Notes: generated from the sequence alone by a model not told the origin. A DNA stretch of 64,000 bases from Verrucomicrobiota bacterium (GCA_023432225.1 JAEYUW010000009.1:1-64000), one strand, 5' to 3'. Shown: positions 9,038 through 18,717, counted from the first letter of the stretch. A program made the numbers and translations.

Positions 9038-10964
9038 GGGCGGGTGACTCGAGCCAGGGGATTTCCAGCGCTTGCCTGAGCGCCGTGTGATCGAGCCGAT
9101 AGATCAGAATCGAATGCCCGATGGCCGCGTCGGGTTCGCGTTGGCGAAGATAGCGGCAGAGCCGGGCAAACCGGATTTGGTCGAAGAACCGCAGCCGCTC
9201 GTCGAACTCGGGCGTGATCGCTCGCGGCGCATCGGCGGAGAACTCCTGCCGCCGCGCCCAATAGAGCTGCTCTCGGTCGCGCGTCCACGGTCCGCTGAAC
9301 GGAGTGTAGATCTGCTGCAGCAGCGTGGCGCTGATGCAATACCAGCCCGGTTCGAGCTGTTGCGGCGGCAACGGGCGATCGGGCGCAGCGTCGAAGCCGG
9401 CATCGGCTAAGCGCGTCGCGACGATCCCGTGACGGGCGAGGCGATCGTTGCCAAAGTAGGAGAGATAGACGCGTTCGTGAGCCGCCACATGCTCCGCCAG
9501 CCACGGCCCCAAGTCAGCGAGGCTTTGGCCCCAGTCCAGTGAGCTGTCGACGAGGTAACGGTAACCGCGCGCCGAGCCGCCGATGCTCTCGTTGAAATAG
9601 GCGAGATAGTGCGGCCGTGCGAGTGTCGCCGCCGCCACATGCCAGCCGAGCAGGCTGGCGATCACGACCGCCAGCCAACGCCGCGGCCGCGCCTGCCAGG
9701 CGGCGACCACGCCGCCAGCGAGAATGTAAAGCGCCGGGTAGAGCGGCAGGATGTGGCGATGCCCGATGTTGAGCCGGCTGCTCACGGCGACGGCCGCGTA
9801 GAGCCCGACAAACAGCAGCAGCGGCGCGAGACGATAAAGCCGTCGGGGCGTCCGCCGTTGCGGCGCACCCCACGGCAGCAGCAGTCCAAGCAACAGCAAG
9901 GCCTGCGCGCCTAGCGTGGTCTTCAGCAGAAAGGCGACCGGGAAAAATTCGCGCCAACCCACCGGCGAATAAATTCCCGCGAGAAACGCGGGCCGCGCTT
10001 GGTTCGCGCGATGGACGTAGCCCAAGCCGTAATTCCAGCCGTCGGGCAGCCAGTGATGTTCGTGTGCGGCGCGCACGAATTGCCCGACGATACCGAAACG
10101 CGCCTGCGTGTGCCGCGCCCAGTCCCAGCCGGACGGATCGGTGCCGTCCGGAGTGGCGGCAAAGCGAAAGCCATAGGCGGCCCAGATGACTGCGAACGCC
10201 AGTAGCCCGGCCGCGGCCTGCGCGACGAGCAGGCCACCGGCTTTGGCGAACAGGTTGTTCAAGCGGCGCGAAAATCCGGGCAGGCGCAGCGGCGCGGGAT
10301 GAGCCAGGCGCAGGCCGGCGAGCGCCAGCGCGATGGGCACGAAAAGCACCGCTGAGAACTTGGCCAACGCCAGAGCGCCCGCGCTGATGCCGGCCACGGC
10401 GATCCGCCCGAGCGAAGGGCGGTGCAGCAGGCGCCACCACGCCAGCAGCGCGACGATAAAAGCGAGCGAGGCCGTGATGTCGGAGTTCGCGAGACCGGCG
10501 TGCGCGAGCAGATGGGGACAGAACGCGGCGAGGACCGCCGAGAGCAGTCCGCCGGCGACGCCGAAGAGCGATCGCGACCAGGCGAAGACGACGATCACCA
10601 GCGCGCCGCCGAGCAGCGCGTTCATGAAGCGTGCTGCTCGCAGCAGCCGCGGCAGGTCATTGCCGAGCTCATAAAGGAACTGCTCGCCCACCGGCGCGTA
10701 GGCTCCCTCGCGCCATGCGGGCGTGTCGCGCGACGGGAAACGCAGATCCTGCGCGAGCAGCGGGAGCGCGACCCAGCGTTGGGCCAGATTACCGTTCTCC
10801 GGATGCAGGCGGTAGTCGTTGAATTTCCAATAGGAGTAGCCGCCCGTGAGGTGGGCGTTCTCGTCCCCGGTCGGTCCGAAGCGCGCCGAGGCGCTCCACG
10901 CGAGCCACACGTGCCCGGCGGCGAGCAGCAGGACCACGCCGATCGTGGCGAGGCGGGACGTCAT
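9027..10964 (-). CDS. GT39/ArnT-like glycosyltransferase, paralog A
   Basis: A 645-residue membrane protein with an N-terminal membrane segment followed by the acidic pair D34-E35 and the signature GGYSYWKFNDYRLHPENG (41-58). About ten more hydrophobic segments follow, then a soluble tail containing DSSLDWGQ (473-480) and YLSYFG. The layout matches phospholipid-carrier-dependent glycosyltransferases (GT39/GT83-like), in which the first periplasmic loop carries the catalytic acid. The genes at 10961-13000 and 15982-18024 are close paralogs with all these signatures. ATG 10964 overlaps the stop of the upstream gene as ATGA. The 3' end runs 11 bases into the convergent gene ending at 9037. Donor and acceptor unknown. 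Confidence 0.75.
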   Translation of the reverse strand: MTSRLATIGVVLLLAAGHVWLAWSASARFGPTGDENAHLTGGYSYWKFNDYRLHPENGNLAQRWVALPLLAQDLRFPSRDTPAWREGAYAPVGEQFLYELGNDLPRLLRAARFMNALLGGALVIVVFAWSRSLFGVAGGLLSAVLAAFCPHLLAHAGLANSDITASLAFIVALLAWWRLLHRPSLGRIAVAGISAGALALAKFSAVLFVPIALALAGLRLAHPAPLRLPGFSRRLNNLFAKAGGLLVAQAAAGLLAFAVIWAAYGFRFAATPDGTDPSGWDWARHTQARFGIVGQFVRAAHEHHWLPDGWNYGLGYVHRANQARPAFLAGIYSPVGWREFFPVAFLLKTTLGAQALLLLGLLLPWGAPQRRTPRRLYRLAPLLLFVGLYAAVAVSSRLNIGHRHILPLYPALYILAGGVVAAWQARPRRWLAVVIASLLGWHVAAATLARPHYLAYFNESIGGSARGYRYLVDSSLDWGQSLADLGPWLAEHVAAHERVYLSYFGNDRLARHGIVATRLADAGFDAAPDRPLPPQQLEPGWYCISATLLQQIYTPFSGPWTRDREQLYWARRQEFSADAPRAITPEFDERLRFFDQIRFARLCRYLRQREPDAAIGHSILIYRLDHTALRQALEIPWLESPAPSP

Positions 10965-13000
10965 GGCAGTTGCGTGCCTGGCGGCAGCGGGCCGAGCGCA
11001 GCGAGCAGTTCCGCATCCGTGAGATGAAACGCGAAGAACGTCGCGCCGATGCGCGCGTCGGGTTCGCGTCCGCGGAGCACGTAACACAGCCGGCCAAAAC
11101 GCAGGTGATCGAAATCGACGAGGAGTTCGGACAACGCGCCGGCGTTGATCGGGCGGCCTTCGGGATCGTGCGGCGGCGCGCCGGTGGTGTTGAGCTGGCG
11201 GAGCCACGGGCGGAGTTGCTGGTAACGCGCTTCGTAGCTGGCGGTCCACGGCCCGCGGACGTGCGTGTAGACGCGTTGCCACATCGTGGCGCTGATGATG
11301 AACCAGCCACCGCGCAACTGCGGCACGATCGGCCGGTCGCTGCCGCTGAAATCGAAATACGTGTCGCCCATCCGCGTCGCCTCGATGCCGTAATAGCGCG
11401 GCGAGCCCGAACCGAAATACGACAGGAACACCGGCTCGCGATCGCCGCGCGCATCGAGCCAGCGCTTGAGCCGCGGCAGGTCCTGGCCCCAGTCGAGCGA
11501 GCTATCGACGAAGAATCGATGTCCGCCCGCGCTGCCGCCGGCGAGCTCGTTGAAATACGCGAGATAGTCCGGCCGCGCGCCGACACTCGCCGCCGCGTGC
11601 GCCGCGAGCAGTGCGGCCAACGCGAACGGAGCAACGCGCGAACGCCCGCGCGCGGCGACCATTACGCCACCGGCGAGCACCGCGGCGCATGCATACATCG
11701 GGAGGATGTGCCGATGGCCGATGTTCAACGTGCCGCGCACCGAAAACGCGCCGTAGACAAGCAGCACGATGAGCACCGGCGTGGCCTTGTAGAGCAGCGT
11801 GCGTCCGCGGGTGGAGCGCCGCGCCGCCGCCAGCAGACACGCGAGGCCGGCGAGGTGCAGCGCGATTTCCGGCAGGGTGGTTTTGAGCAGATAGGAAACC
11901 GGGAAAAAAGCCGCCCAGCCCGTTGCCCGCCAGTCGCCGGCGAAGAACGCCGGCCGGTAGCGACTCGCGCGATCGACAAACGCGAAGCCGTAGAGCCACG
12001 CCTCGGGCAACACGTGGTGCGTCGTGCCCCAGCGCACGAACGCCTGCACCGGTCCCGGTGCGATCGCGACCGGTTTGCCCTGCGGTTTTCCGTCCGCCAT
12101 GAGGAACGCCGTCGTCGTCGGCTGCGTGATCAGCACATGGTCCCACGACAACGCGAAGCGTGCGCCGGCGGGCGCGCCGGGTCCGGTGGCGGCGTAGCGA
12201 AAACCGTAGCCGGCCCACACGCACGCCCATGCGATCGCCACGACACTCACGCCCGCGACCGCGAGCGGCGCCAGACGCGCGGCACCGCGCCGACGGTTGA
12301 GCGGAGTGCGTCGCGTGAGTCGCACGACGAGCATGAGCACCGCCATCGGTGCGAAGAGCACGGCGGAAAACTTGGCGAGCAACAGGTAGCCGAGCGCCAC
12401 GCCGGCGGTGAGCACGCGCACTGGCGTCACGCGGTGCAGCACGCGCCACCACGCCGCGCTGGCAAGGAGAAAGCCGAGCGCGGCCGCCGTGTCCGACGTC
12501 ACGAGTCCCGCATGGGCGAGCAAAGTGGGGCTGAACGCTGCGAGCGTGCTCGTCACGAGCGCGCCGCCGGCACCGAATAATTGCCACGCCCACGCGCCGG
12601 CGATGAACACGAGCACGCCACCGAGCAACGCAATCATGCCGCGGCCGGAGCGCAGCAGGGCCGCGAGATCGTTGCCGCTTTGATGAAAAAAACGGTCGCC
12701 GACCGTCCACACGTCCGCGTCTCGCCACGCCGGGTGCGTGCGGTCGAGTTGTTTCAAGTCACGGCCGAGGAGCGGCAGCGCGGCCCAGCGTTGCGGGAGC
12801 AATCCATTCTCCGGTTGGAGGCGATAGTCGCGATCCTGCCAGTAACTGTATCCGGCGGTGAGGTGCGCGATTTCGTCGGCGGTGGTGGAAAACTCGTCGG
12901 ATACGCTCGCCGCCTGCCACGCGTGGACGACGGCCATCGCTGCGAGCCAGGCCCAGACGAGCCAGCGAGGCGGGCGCAGGCGGGACGAGCGCGCGGACAT
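10961..13000 (-). CDS. GT39/ArnT-like glycosyltransferase, paralog B
   Basis: A 679-residue paralog of the neighbouring genes. The first loop carries D42-E43 and AGYSYWQDRDYRLQPENG (49-66); multiple membrane segments follow; the soluble tail has DSSLDWGQDL and FLSYFGSGSPRYYG. It differs from paralog A by an inserted periplasmic stretch rich in Pro and Gly in the middle (near DGKPQGKPVAIAPGP). Four bases separate its start from the GT2 gene upstream in transcription, and its stop overlaps the start of paralog A as ATGA, so all three are surely one transcript. A GT2 enzyme directly upstream is the usual partner that makes the polyprenyl-phosphate sugar used by such GT-C proteins. Confidence 0.75.
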   Translation of the reverse strand: MSARSSRLRPPRWLVWAWLAAMAVVHAWQAASVSDEFSTTADEIAHLTAGYSYWQDRDYRLQPENGLLPQRWAALPLLGRDLKQLDRTHPAWRDADVWTVGDRFFHQSGNDLAALLRSGRGMIALLGGVLVFIAGAWAWQLFGAGGALVTSTLAAFSPTLLAHAGLVTSDTAAALGFLLASAAWWRVLHRVTPVRVLTAGVALGYLLLAKFSAVLFAPMAVLMLVVRLTRRTPLNRRRGAARLAPLAVAGVSVVAIAWACVWAGYGFRYAATGPGAPAGARFALSWDHVLITQPTTTAFLMADGKPQGKPVAIAPGPVQAFVRWGTTHHVLPEAWLYGFAFVDRASRYRPAFFAGDWRATGWAAFFPVSYLLKTTLPEIALHLAGLACLLAAARRSTRGRTLLYKATPVLIVLLVYGAFSVRGTLNIGHRHILPMYACAAVLAGGVMVAARGRSRVAPFALAALLAAHAAASVGARPDYLAYFNELAGGSAGGHRFFVDSSLDWGQDLPRLKRWLDARGDREPVFLSYFGSGSPRYYGIEATRMGDTYFDFSGSDRPIVPQLRGGWFIISATMWQRVYTHVRGPWTASYEARYQQLRPWLRQLNTTGAPPHDPEGRPINAGALSELLVDFDHLRFGRLCYVLRGREPDARIGATFFAFHLTDAELLAALGPLPPGTQLP

Positions 13001-13003
13001 CGC

Positions 13004-13936
13004 TCAGCGCGACGGCGGACGGCGCACGAGGTAGAGCGGCCGCTGTTTCACTTCATCGTAGACGCGCGCGAGGTATTCGCCGAGCACGCCGATGCCGACG
13101 AGCTGCACGCCGCCGAGAAAGAGCACGAGCGTGACGAGGGTCGTGAAACCCGTCTGCGCCGACTCGATGCCGAGCACGCGCTTGATGACGAAGTAGAGTC
13201 CCAGCGCGAAACCGCAGCCGGCGGTCACCAGCCCGGTGTAAGTCAGCAGGCGCAGCGGCAGGTAGGAAAAGCTGAACACGCCGTCGAACGCGTAGCGCAC
13301 GAGGCGACGGAAGGTTTGCTGCGGCACGCCGGCGGCGCGCTCGTGGCGGTCATAGAAGACTTCGGTCGTCCGAAAACCGACCCACGCCCTCAGCCCGGGA
13401 AAGAAGCGATGGCGCTCGGGCATCTGGTTCAGCGCATCGACCGCGACCCGGCTCAGCAGACCGAAGGTGCCGGAGTTTGGCTCGATGGGGAAATCGCTGA
13501 TGCGATCAAAGAATGCGTGGAAGAGGTTCATGCCGAGGCGGCGGAGGCCGCGCTCCTGCCGGCTGCGGCGCGTGGCCCGCACGACGTCGGCGCCTTGCTG
13601 CCACGCCTGCACCAGTTCGACGATCAGCTCGGGCGGATCTTGCAGGTCGGCGTCCATCGTCACGAGCGCATCGCCCTTTGCGTGTGCGAGACCGGCGGCG
13701 AGCGCGGCTTGGAAACCGAAGTTGCGCGACAGCTCGAGCAACTCGAAGCGCGGATCGCGTGCCGCGTGCGCGCGGATGAGATCGGCGGAGGCGTCGCGGC
13801 TGCCGTCGTTCACCAGCACCGCGTGCCAAGCCATGGCGGGATTTGCATCGAAGAGCGCGCCGAGGCGGGCGAAGAGCGTGGGGAGCACCTTCTCCTCGTT
13901 GAAAACGGGCATCACGAGCGTGACGGCGGGAGGCAT
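13004..13936 (-). CDS. GT2 polyprenyl-phosphate glycosyltransferase (GtrB/ArnC/DPM1-like)
   Basis: 310 residues. The N-terminal GT-A domain has VTLVMPVFNEEKVLP, VNDGSRD (42-48) and the metal-binding DADLQDPPE (D95, D97). Two hydrophobic segments at about 228-250 and 265-290 and a cytosolic tail complete the GtrB/ArnC architecture. Enzymes of this type transfer a sugar from a nucleotide sugar to undecaprenyl phosphate on the cytoplasmic side; the lipid-linked sugar is then flipped and used by GT-C enzymes. It lies between two GT-C-like genes (gaps of 3 and 7 bases), so it probably charges the carrier for paralogs A and B. The identity of the sugar cannot be read from the sequence. Confidence 0.85.
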   Translation of the reverse strand: MPPAVTLVMPVFNEEKVLPTLFARLGALFDANPAMAWHAVLVNDGSRDASADLIRAHAARDPRFELLELSRNFGFQAALAAGLAHAKGDALVTMDADLQDPPELIVELVQAWQQGADVVRATRRSRQERGLRRLGMNLFHAFFDRISDFPIEPNSGTFGLLSRVAVDALNQMPERHRFFPGLRAWVGFRTTEVFYDRHERAAGVPQQTFRRLVRYAFDGVFSFSYLPLRLLTYTGLVTAGCGFALGLYFVIKRVLGIESAQTGFTTLVTLVLFLGGVQLVGIGVLGEYLARVYDEVKQRPLYLVRRPPSR

Positions 13937-13943
13937 GCGACGA

Positions 13944-15626
13944 TTAAGGTGAGGGCGGGCGCGCGGGGAAAGTCATTTCCCGTCGCCAAACGACCATGCC
14001 CAACAGCATCGCGCCGGCCAGCAACGCGATTGCCCACAGCGGCGCGGATACGTCGGCGAGAAACGTGAGGCGGAGATTTACCTTGTTTTCAAAGCCGACC
14101 GCGGCGGCCGGCGTGTAGCTTTCCCAAATGCGCGCGGGCGGCACGTCGCACAGCCATCGGTCGAGCAGACCGGATTGCACGCCGAAGTGCAGCGCGATGC
14201 CGCACGCGAAATCGAGGGCGAGCCCCGCGCCCCACAGACGCCGGAGCCAGCGGGGCAGTTGCGCAGCGCGCGCCGCCATCCACGCGAGGGTCAGGAGCAC
14301 GAGCGGCTGCAATGCAATGTGCGTCAATCCCAGCGCGTCGGGGTGTGAATGAACCACGGTGCCGAGCACGATGACCACAACGCTGGCCACGAGCGCAAAG
14401 AGCGCCGCGCGGCCCGGGCGTTCGCGCCAGAGCAGCGCCAGCAGCACGACGCCGCCCATCGCGCCGAGCGACCACCACAGTTTTAGTTGGTAAAGGATGA
14501 ACCAGCCGTCGCGCAGCCGGCCGAGCGCGCTGGATTGCGCGAGCATCGGATGATCGAGTCCGACCGTCGAAATCGGCCAGACGGTGTGAAACAGGTTGCC
14601 GGCCGCGCGCGCTACGCGGGCCGCGAAATCACCCCCCGGCGCGATGGCGACGGTGGTGTTGTCGGCGAACGTCGACCGCCAGCCGTAGTGCGCCGCCGCC
14701 CAGCCGATCCAGGTGAGCAGCAGCACGCTGGCGACCACGCTCGCGAGCGCGATTTCGCGCCGCGTGCCGGCGTTGTTCCAGTCGCTCCGCCGCGTGACGA
14801 GCCACGCGGCGGCCAGCGCGATGATCCACGGTCCCGCGGAGTAGTGCGCGAGCGTTCCGCCGGCGAGCGCGAGCGCTGCGGCGAGATAGCGACCGCGGAG
14901 CGCGTCGGGGGCGGCGAGTTGCAGCCACGCGGCCAACACGAAGAACGCGCAGACGAGTTTCGTCCACGGGAACGTGGCATTCTGCACGAACAGCGGGCAC
15001 GCCATCAGCACCGCGACCAGGACGGACAGCCCGCGCTGGTCGCCGCGCCACCGCCGCACCAGCGCCGCGAGCGGCAACACGGCGAGGCACGCCGCGAGCG
15101 TCATGAAAATTTGATAGTGAAAAAACGCGCCACCGCTGCCGCTCAGGAACGCCGCGGCCCAGAGATTGACCAAGGGCGGGCGCGCGGTGAGCGGATAAAT
15201 GTCGGCGAAATGAAAACCCAGCGGCCACCGCGCCAGAAAGAAATGCGCGCGGTCGTAGTGCTCCCACCAATCGACCTGCCACGCCGCGCCGGAATAGGTG
15301 ACGACGAGCGCGTGCCAGCCGAGACACCAGAGTGCGATCGTGGCGTAGGCGAGCAGCGGTCCGCCCAGCTCCGCGTCCCACGCCGCGCGCCGCCAACCGA
15401 CGATCACTCCGAGCGCAGGGGCCGCCCAGAACCAGCGCCAGTCGATGCCGCTGCTGTAGATGGCGAATGCGGCGACGTAGCCGGCGATCAGCGCGCCGCC
15501 CACGGCGAGCGTCAGTCGTTCCGCCGCCGGCCAGCGCCGCAGATACGGCAGAAAAGGCATCGCGAGTCCTCCGACGGCGAATAAAAAGAGCGCGACATCG
15601 CGCAGCAGGACCCAGGCGACGAACAT
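13944..15626 (-). CDS. Polytopic membrane protein, GT-C-like, function unknown
   Basis: 560 residues from ATG 15626; the frame stays open further upstream but with no membrane-protein character. About 12 hydrophobic segments, with a loop DWWEHYDRAHFFLARWPLG that is acidic and aromatic like the donor-binding loops of GT-C enzymes, and a short soluble stretch before a last membrane segment near the C-terminus. I do not recognise a named family. Its position, 7 bases before the GT2 gene and in the same direction, supports a role in the same glycan or lipid pathway. Alternatives are a polymerase or flippase component. Confidence 0.55.
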   Translation of the reverse strand: MFVAWVLLRDVALFLFAVGGLAMPFLPYLRRWPAAERLTLAVGGALIAGYVAAFAIYSSGIDWRWFWAAPALGVIVGWRRAAWDAELGGPLLAYATIALWCLGWHALVVTYSGAAWQVDWWEHYDRAHFFLARWPLGFHFADIYPLTARPPLVNLWAAAFLSGSGGAFFHYQIFMTLAACLAVLPLAALVRRWRGDQRGLSVLVAVLMACPLFVQNATFPWTKLVCAFFVLAAWLQLAAPDALRGRYLAAALALAGGTLAHYSAGPWIIALAAAWLVTRRSDWNNAGTRREIALASVVASVLLLTWIGWAAAHYGWRSTFADNTTVAIAPGGDFAARVARAAGNLFHTVWPISTVGLDHPMLAQSSALGRLRDGWFILYQLKLWWSLGAMGGVVLLALLWRERPGRAALFALVASVVVIVLGTVVHSHPDALGLTHIALQPLVLLTLAWMAARAAQLPRWLRRLWGAGLALDFACGIALHFGVQSGLLDRWLCDVPPARIWESYTPAAAVGFENKVNLRLTFLADVSAPLWAIALLAGAMLLGMVVWRREMTFPARPPSP

Positions 15627-15700
15627 GTCCCGAATGAAGCGGAGCGCTTGCGACGGGGGAAGCCGGATTTGTGACGAGGTTCGCTCGCCCCGCTTCACCG

Positions 15701-15777
15701 CGTAGCGGAAGCCGTGAGGCTTTCGCCCCTGCGCGGCCTCGCAGCAGACGGCGAAATTCTGACGAATTCCGCTACGG
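15701..15777. repeat. Dispersed inverted repeat, family R1 (CGTAGCGG...CCGCTACG), copy 1
   Basis: A 77-bp element with imperfect inverted arms of about 27 bases (CGTAGCGGAAGCCGTGAGGC against the complement of the right end). Other copies lie at 21549-21627 and 60461-60525. It occupies the first half of the 355-base gap 15627-15981; the second half holds an R2 repeat, and no gene is apparent between them. Confidence 0.85.
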
Positions 15778-15860
15778 CTCCGCGACCGGCTCGACGCTCA
15801 GCCGGAAACGTGCAGTTGGAACGAATCCTCGAATCAATCGAGGGGAGCCGCTTGGTAATT

Positions 15861-15950
15861 TGTAGGGCTCGACCTTGTGTCGAGCCTAACGTGCTAGCGC
15901 GGCTCGTGCTCCGCCCGTAGCCGAGGCCTCACACAAGGTGAGGCCCTACA
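15861..15950. repeat. Dispersed inverted repeat, family R2 (TGTAGGGCTCGACC...), copy 1
   Basis: A 90-bp element from TGTAGGGCTCGACCTTGTG to AGGTGAGGCCCTACA. Each end is a short hairpin and the outer ends pair (TGTAGGGC / GCCCTACA). A second copy of exactly the same length lies at 61661-61750. Confidence 0.85.
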
Positions 15951-15981
15951 TCAACCAGCGGACGAACTGCAACGTTCCGGC

Positions 15982-18024
15982 TCAGCGCAGCGGGCCGTAG
16001 AGCGCGGCCTGCACCTCGGCGTCGCTGAGCTGAAACACGAGCAGCGATCCACCGACAATCTCGAGCGGCTCGCGGTCGCGCAGCGCGTGGCAGAGCCGGC
16101 CGAACTGCATCAGCTCGAGGTCCATCAGGCTTTGCACGAGTTCGCGTTGGGTGGCCGGCGTGCGCGGCTCCGGATTCGCGGCGGCCTCGGTGGCACGACG
16201 GAGCAGATCCTGGTAAGTGGCTTCGTGTTGCGTGGTCCATTCGCCACGCGTCGGCAGATAGGCGCGTTGGAAGTGCGTCGCGCCGATCACGAACCAGCCG
16301 CCGCGGAGCGGAGCAGGAAAATCGCGCGGGCCGCGATCGTTCCATTCGTCGCCGAAGCGGATCACGTCGAGTTGTCGCGCCCGTGGCGAGTCGGCGCCGA
16401 AATACGTGAGGAAGACGGGCGCGGTGTCGCCGCGGGAGCGCTTGCGCTCGAGCCAGGTCGCGAGGTCAGGCAGGCCCTGGCCCCAATCGTAGGAGCTGTC
16501 GACGATGTAGCGGTAACCGCGATCCACGCCACCGACGAGCGGCTGAAAATACGACAGGTAGAACGGACGCACCGCGACGGAATCGGCGGCGTGTGCCGCC
16601 ACGGCCAGCGCGAGGGCCGCGCCGATCAGTCGACGCGGTCCGGCGACGAGCCAGCAAGCCGCCGCGGAGGCGAAGACGTAGAACACCGGATACGTCGGCA
16701 GGATGTGGCGGTGACCGATGTTGAGGTTCATCCGGATCGCCATGATCCAATACACGACGAAGAAGACCACGAGCGGCGTTGCGCGGTAGAGCCACGCGCG
16801 GCGGACGTTCGGCGCGCGACGCGAGCGCGGCAGCAGCGCCAACGCGGCGATCCCGACCGCGCCGAGCAGGAGCGCGGGCAGCGGTGTCTTGAGCACGAAG
16901 GCGACGGGGAAAAACGTCCGCCAGCCTGTCGTGCGGTATTCGCCGAGGAAAAACGCCGGGCGGTAGCGCGCGAATTTGTAGGTGTGTGCGAAGCCGAAAA
17001 GATAGGCCTCTGGCAGCACGCGGTGCTCGCGCATCCAGCCGACGAGGTGCGTCATGCCGGTTTCGCCGACGGGCCGCTGCGAGGGCAGTAATTGATCGAG
17101 CGACGTATCGACGGGGCGCGGCACCGGCGCGCGGTCGAGGATCACGTCCCAGGAAAAGAAGTAACTGTCGCCGGCTGCACGCGCGCGCTCGAGGCCTTCG
17201 AAGCGAAAGCCATAGCCGGCCCACAGCACCACGAGACTGCCGGCTCCTACGCTCGCCAGCACCGCGAGCGAAGCCAGCGCGATGCGCCACCGGCCGCGCC
17301 ACCAGTGCACGCGGCCGATTTTCACCACGAGCGGCGCGCCGCGCCATACGCGGATGGCCCACAGCGCGCCGAGCAGCGGCACGATGAGCACGCCGGACAT
17401 TTTGGAGAGGAACGTCAGGCCGCACGCGAGGGCGGTGCCGGCGAGGCGCAGTGGCGTCGCGCGGTGTAACAGCCGCCACGCGAGCGTCAGCGCGCCGAGC
17501 ATGCACGCCGTCGCCGCCATGTCGGACGTGATGAGTCCGCCGTGTGCGAGCATCGCCGGGCAAAACGCCGCGAGCGCGAGCGCGATCCAGCCCGCCGTCG
17601 CGCCGAAGAGCCCGTGCGCCCAGCGCCACGTCAGCCAGACGGTGAACACGCCGAAGAAGGCGATCATGGCGCGACCGGCCAGCAGCATGCGATCGAGCGG
17701 ATTGCCGAGAGCGAAGAAGAATTGGTCGCCGAGGGTGTTGACCTGCGAGCGTTGCCAGTCGGTGTTTCCTTCCAGCGCGGGAAACTTCAAATCCATCGCC
17801 AACAACGGTAGCGTGGCGGCGCGCATCGGCAGCGTGCCGTTTTCCGGGTGGAGCCGGTAGTCGTTGAACTTCCAGTAAGAGTAGCCGCCGGTCAGGTGGA
17901 CGACCTCATCTGCGGTCACGCCGACGCGCGGCGAAACGCTGACCGCCATCACGTAGTAGAGCGCGAGCGCGGCGGCGACGAGCAGCCAGGTGCGGGTCGA
18001 CGTCGCGGGCGCGGTGGGGCGCAT
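15982..18024 (-). CDS. GT39/ArnT-like glycosyltransferase, paralog C
   Basis: 680 residues. Same signatures as paralogs A and B: D39-E40 in VTADEVVHL, GGYSYWKFNDYRLHPENG, ten or more membrane segments, and a soluble tail with DSSYDWGQGLPDL and FLTYFGADSPRA. It lies immediately after the GT2 gene (start at 18024, previous stop at 18025-18027, no spacer), so each GT2 in this train feeds a GT-C partner. Expected to transfer a lipid-linked sugar at the outer face of the inner membrane. About 355 bases with two repeats separate it from the rest of the minus-strand train, so the two parts may be separate transcripts. Confidence 0.75.
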   Translation of the reverse strand: MRPTAPATSTRTWLLVAAALALYYVMAVSVSPRVGVTADEVVHLTGGYSYWKFNDYRLHPENGTLPMRAATLPLLAMDLKFPALEGNTDWQRSQVNTLGDQFFFALGNPLDRMLLAGRAMIAFFGVFTVWLTWRWAHGLFGATAGWIALALAAFCPAMLAHGGLITSDMAATACMLGALTLAWRLLHRATPLRLAGTALACGLTFLSKMSGVLIVPLLGALWAIRVWRGAPLVVKIGRVHWWRGRWRIALASLAVLASVGAGSLVVLWAGYGFRFEGLERARAAGDSYFFSWDVILDRAPVPRPVDTSLDQLLPSQRPVGETGMTHLVGWMREHRVLPEAYLFGFAHTYKFARYRPAFFLGEYRTTGWRTFFPVAFVLKTPLPALLLGAVGIAALALLPRSRRAPNVRRAWLYRATPLVVFFVVYWIMAIRMNLNIGHRHILPTYPVFYVFASAAACWLVAGPRRLIGAALALAVAAHAADSVAVRPFYLSYFQPLVGGVDRGYRYIVDSSYDWGQGLPDLATWLERKRSRGDTAPVFLTYFGADSPRARQLDVIRFGDEWNDRGPRDFPAPLRGGWFVIGATHFQRAYLPTRGEWTTQHEATYQDLLRRATEAAANPEPRTPATQRELVQSLMDLELMQFGRLCHALRDREPLEIVGGSLLVFQLSDAEVQAALYGPLR

Positions 18025-18717
18025 TCAGCGGAACAGGTTGTATTTCACGATCGCGTAGATCGCGCGGAAGCCGTCGCGCCAGCCGATTTTTTTGCCCTCG
18101 GCGTAGGTGCGGCCGTAGTAGCTGATGCCGACTTCGTAGATGCGGCAGCCCTCGAGCCCTGCGACCTTGGCGGTGATCTCGGGCTCGAAGCCGAAGCGGT
18201 TTTCCTCGAGCGTGATCTTCTGCAGCACCTCGCGGCGGAACATTTTGTAGCACGTTTCCATGTCCGTGAGGTTGATGTTCGTGAACATGTTCGAGAGCAG
18301 CGTGAGGAAGCGGTTGCCGACCATGTGCCAGAAATAGACCACGCGATGCGCCTCGCCGCCCATGAAGCGCGAGCCGAAGACGACGTCGGCCTTGCCCTCG
18401 GCGATGGGCTTGAGCAGGCGCGGGTATTCCTGCGGGTCGTATTCGAGGTCGGCGTCCTGCACGATGACGGCGTCGCCCGTCGCCGCGCCAAAACCGGTGC
18501 GCAACGCGGCGCCCTTGCCGGCGTTGATCGGGTGGTAAATGACCTGGCTGACCAGCGGTTCGATCTCGGTGCGCAGGATTTCGCGCGTGCCGTCGGTCGA
18601 GCAGTCGTCGACCACGATGATCTCCTTGCTGGCGACCGGGGCGGCGCGCACGGCTTCGACGATCGAACGGATCGTGTGACGCTCGTTGTAGCAGGGGATC
18701 ACGATGGACAACTTCAT
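18025..18717 (-). CDS. GT2 dolichyl/polyprenyl-phosphate sugar synthase-like
   Basis: 230 residues with a single GT-A domain: SIVIPCYNERHTI (4-16), VVDDCSTDG (35-43), NAGKGAALRTGF and DxD in VQDADLEYDP (D88, D90), followed by GSRFMGG and ETCYKMFRREVL. It lacks the C-terminal membrane pair of GtrB-type enzymes and so resembles soluble DPM1-type synthases. Predicted to load a sugar, mannose in the best-known relatives, on a polyprenyl phosphate. It directly precedes GT-C paralog C with no spacer. It is transcribed divergently from the DedA-like gene across a 97-base gap. Confidence 0.85.
   Translation of the reverse strand: MKLSIVIPCYNERHTIRSIVEAVRAAPVASKEIIVVDDCSTDGTREILRTEIEPLVSQVIYHPINAGKGAALRTGFGAATGDAVIVQDADLEYDPQEYPRLLKPIAEGKADVVFGSRFMGGEAHRVVYFWHMVGNRFLTLLSNMFTNINLTDMETCYKMFRREVLQKITLEENRFGFEPEITAKVAGLEGCRIYEVGISYYGRTYAEGKKIGWRDGFRAIYAIVKYNLFR

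Noticed and set aside
15627..15981. Insertion sequence in the 355-base gap
   Set aside because: No transposase frame and no target duplications; the gap is explained by R1 and R2 repeats.
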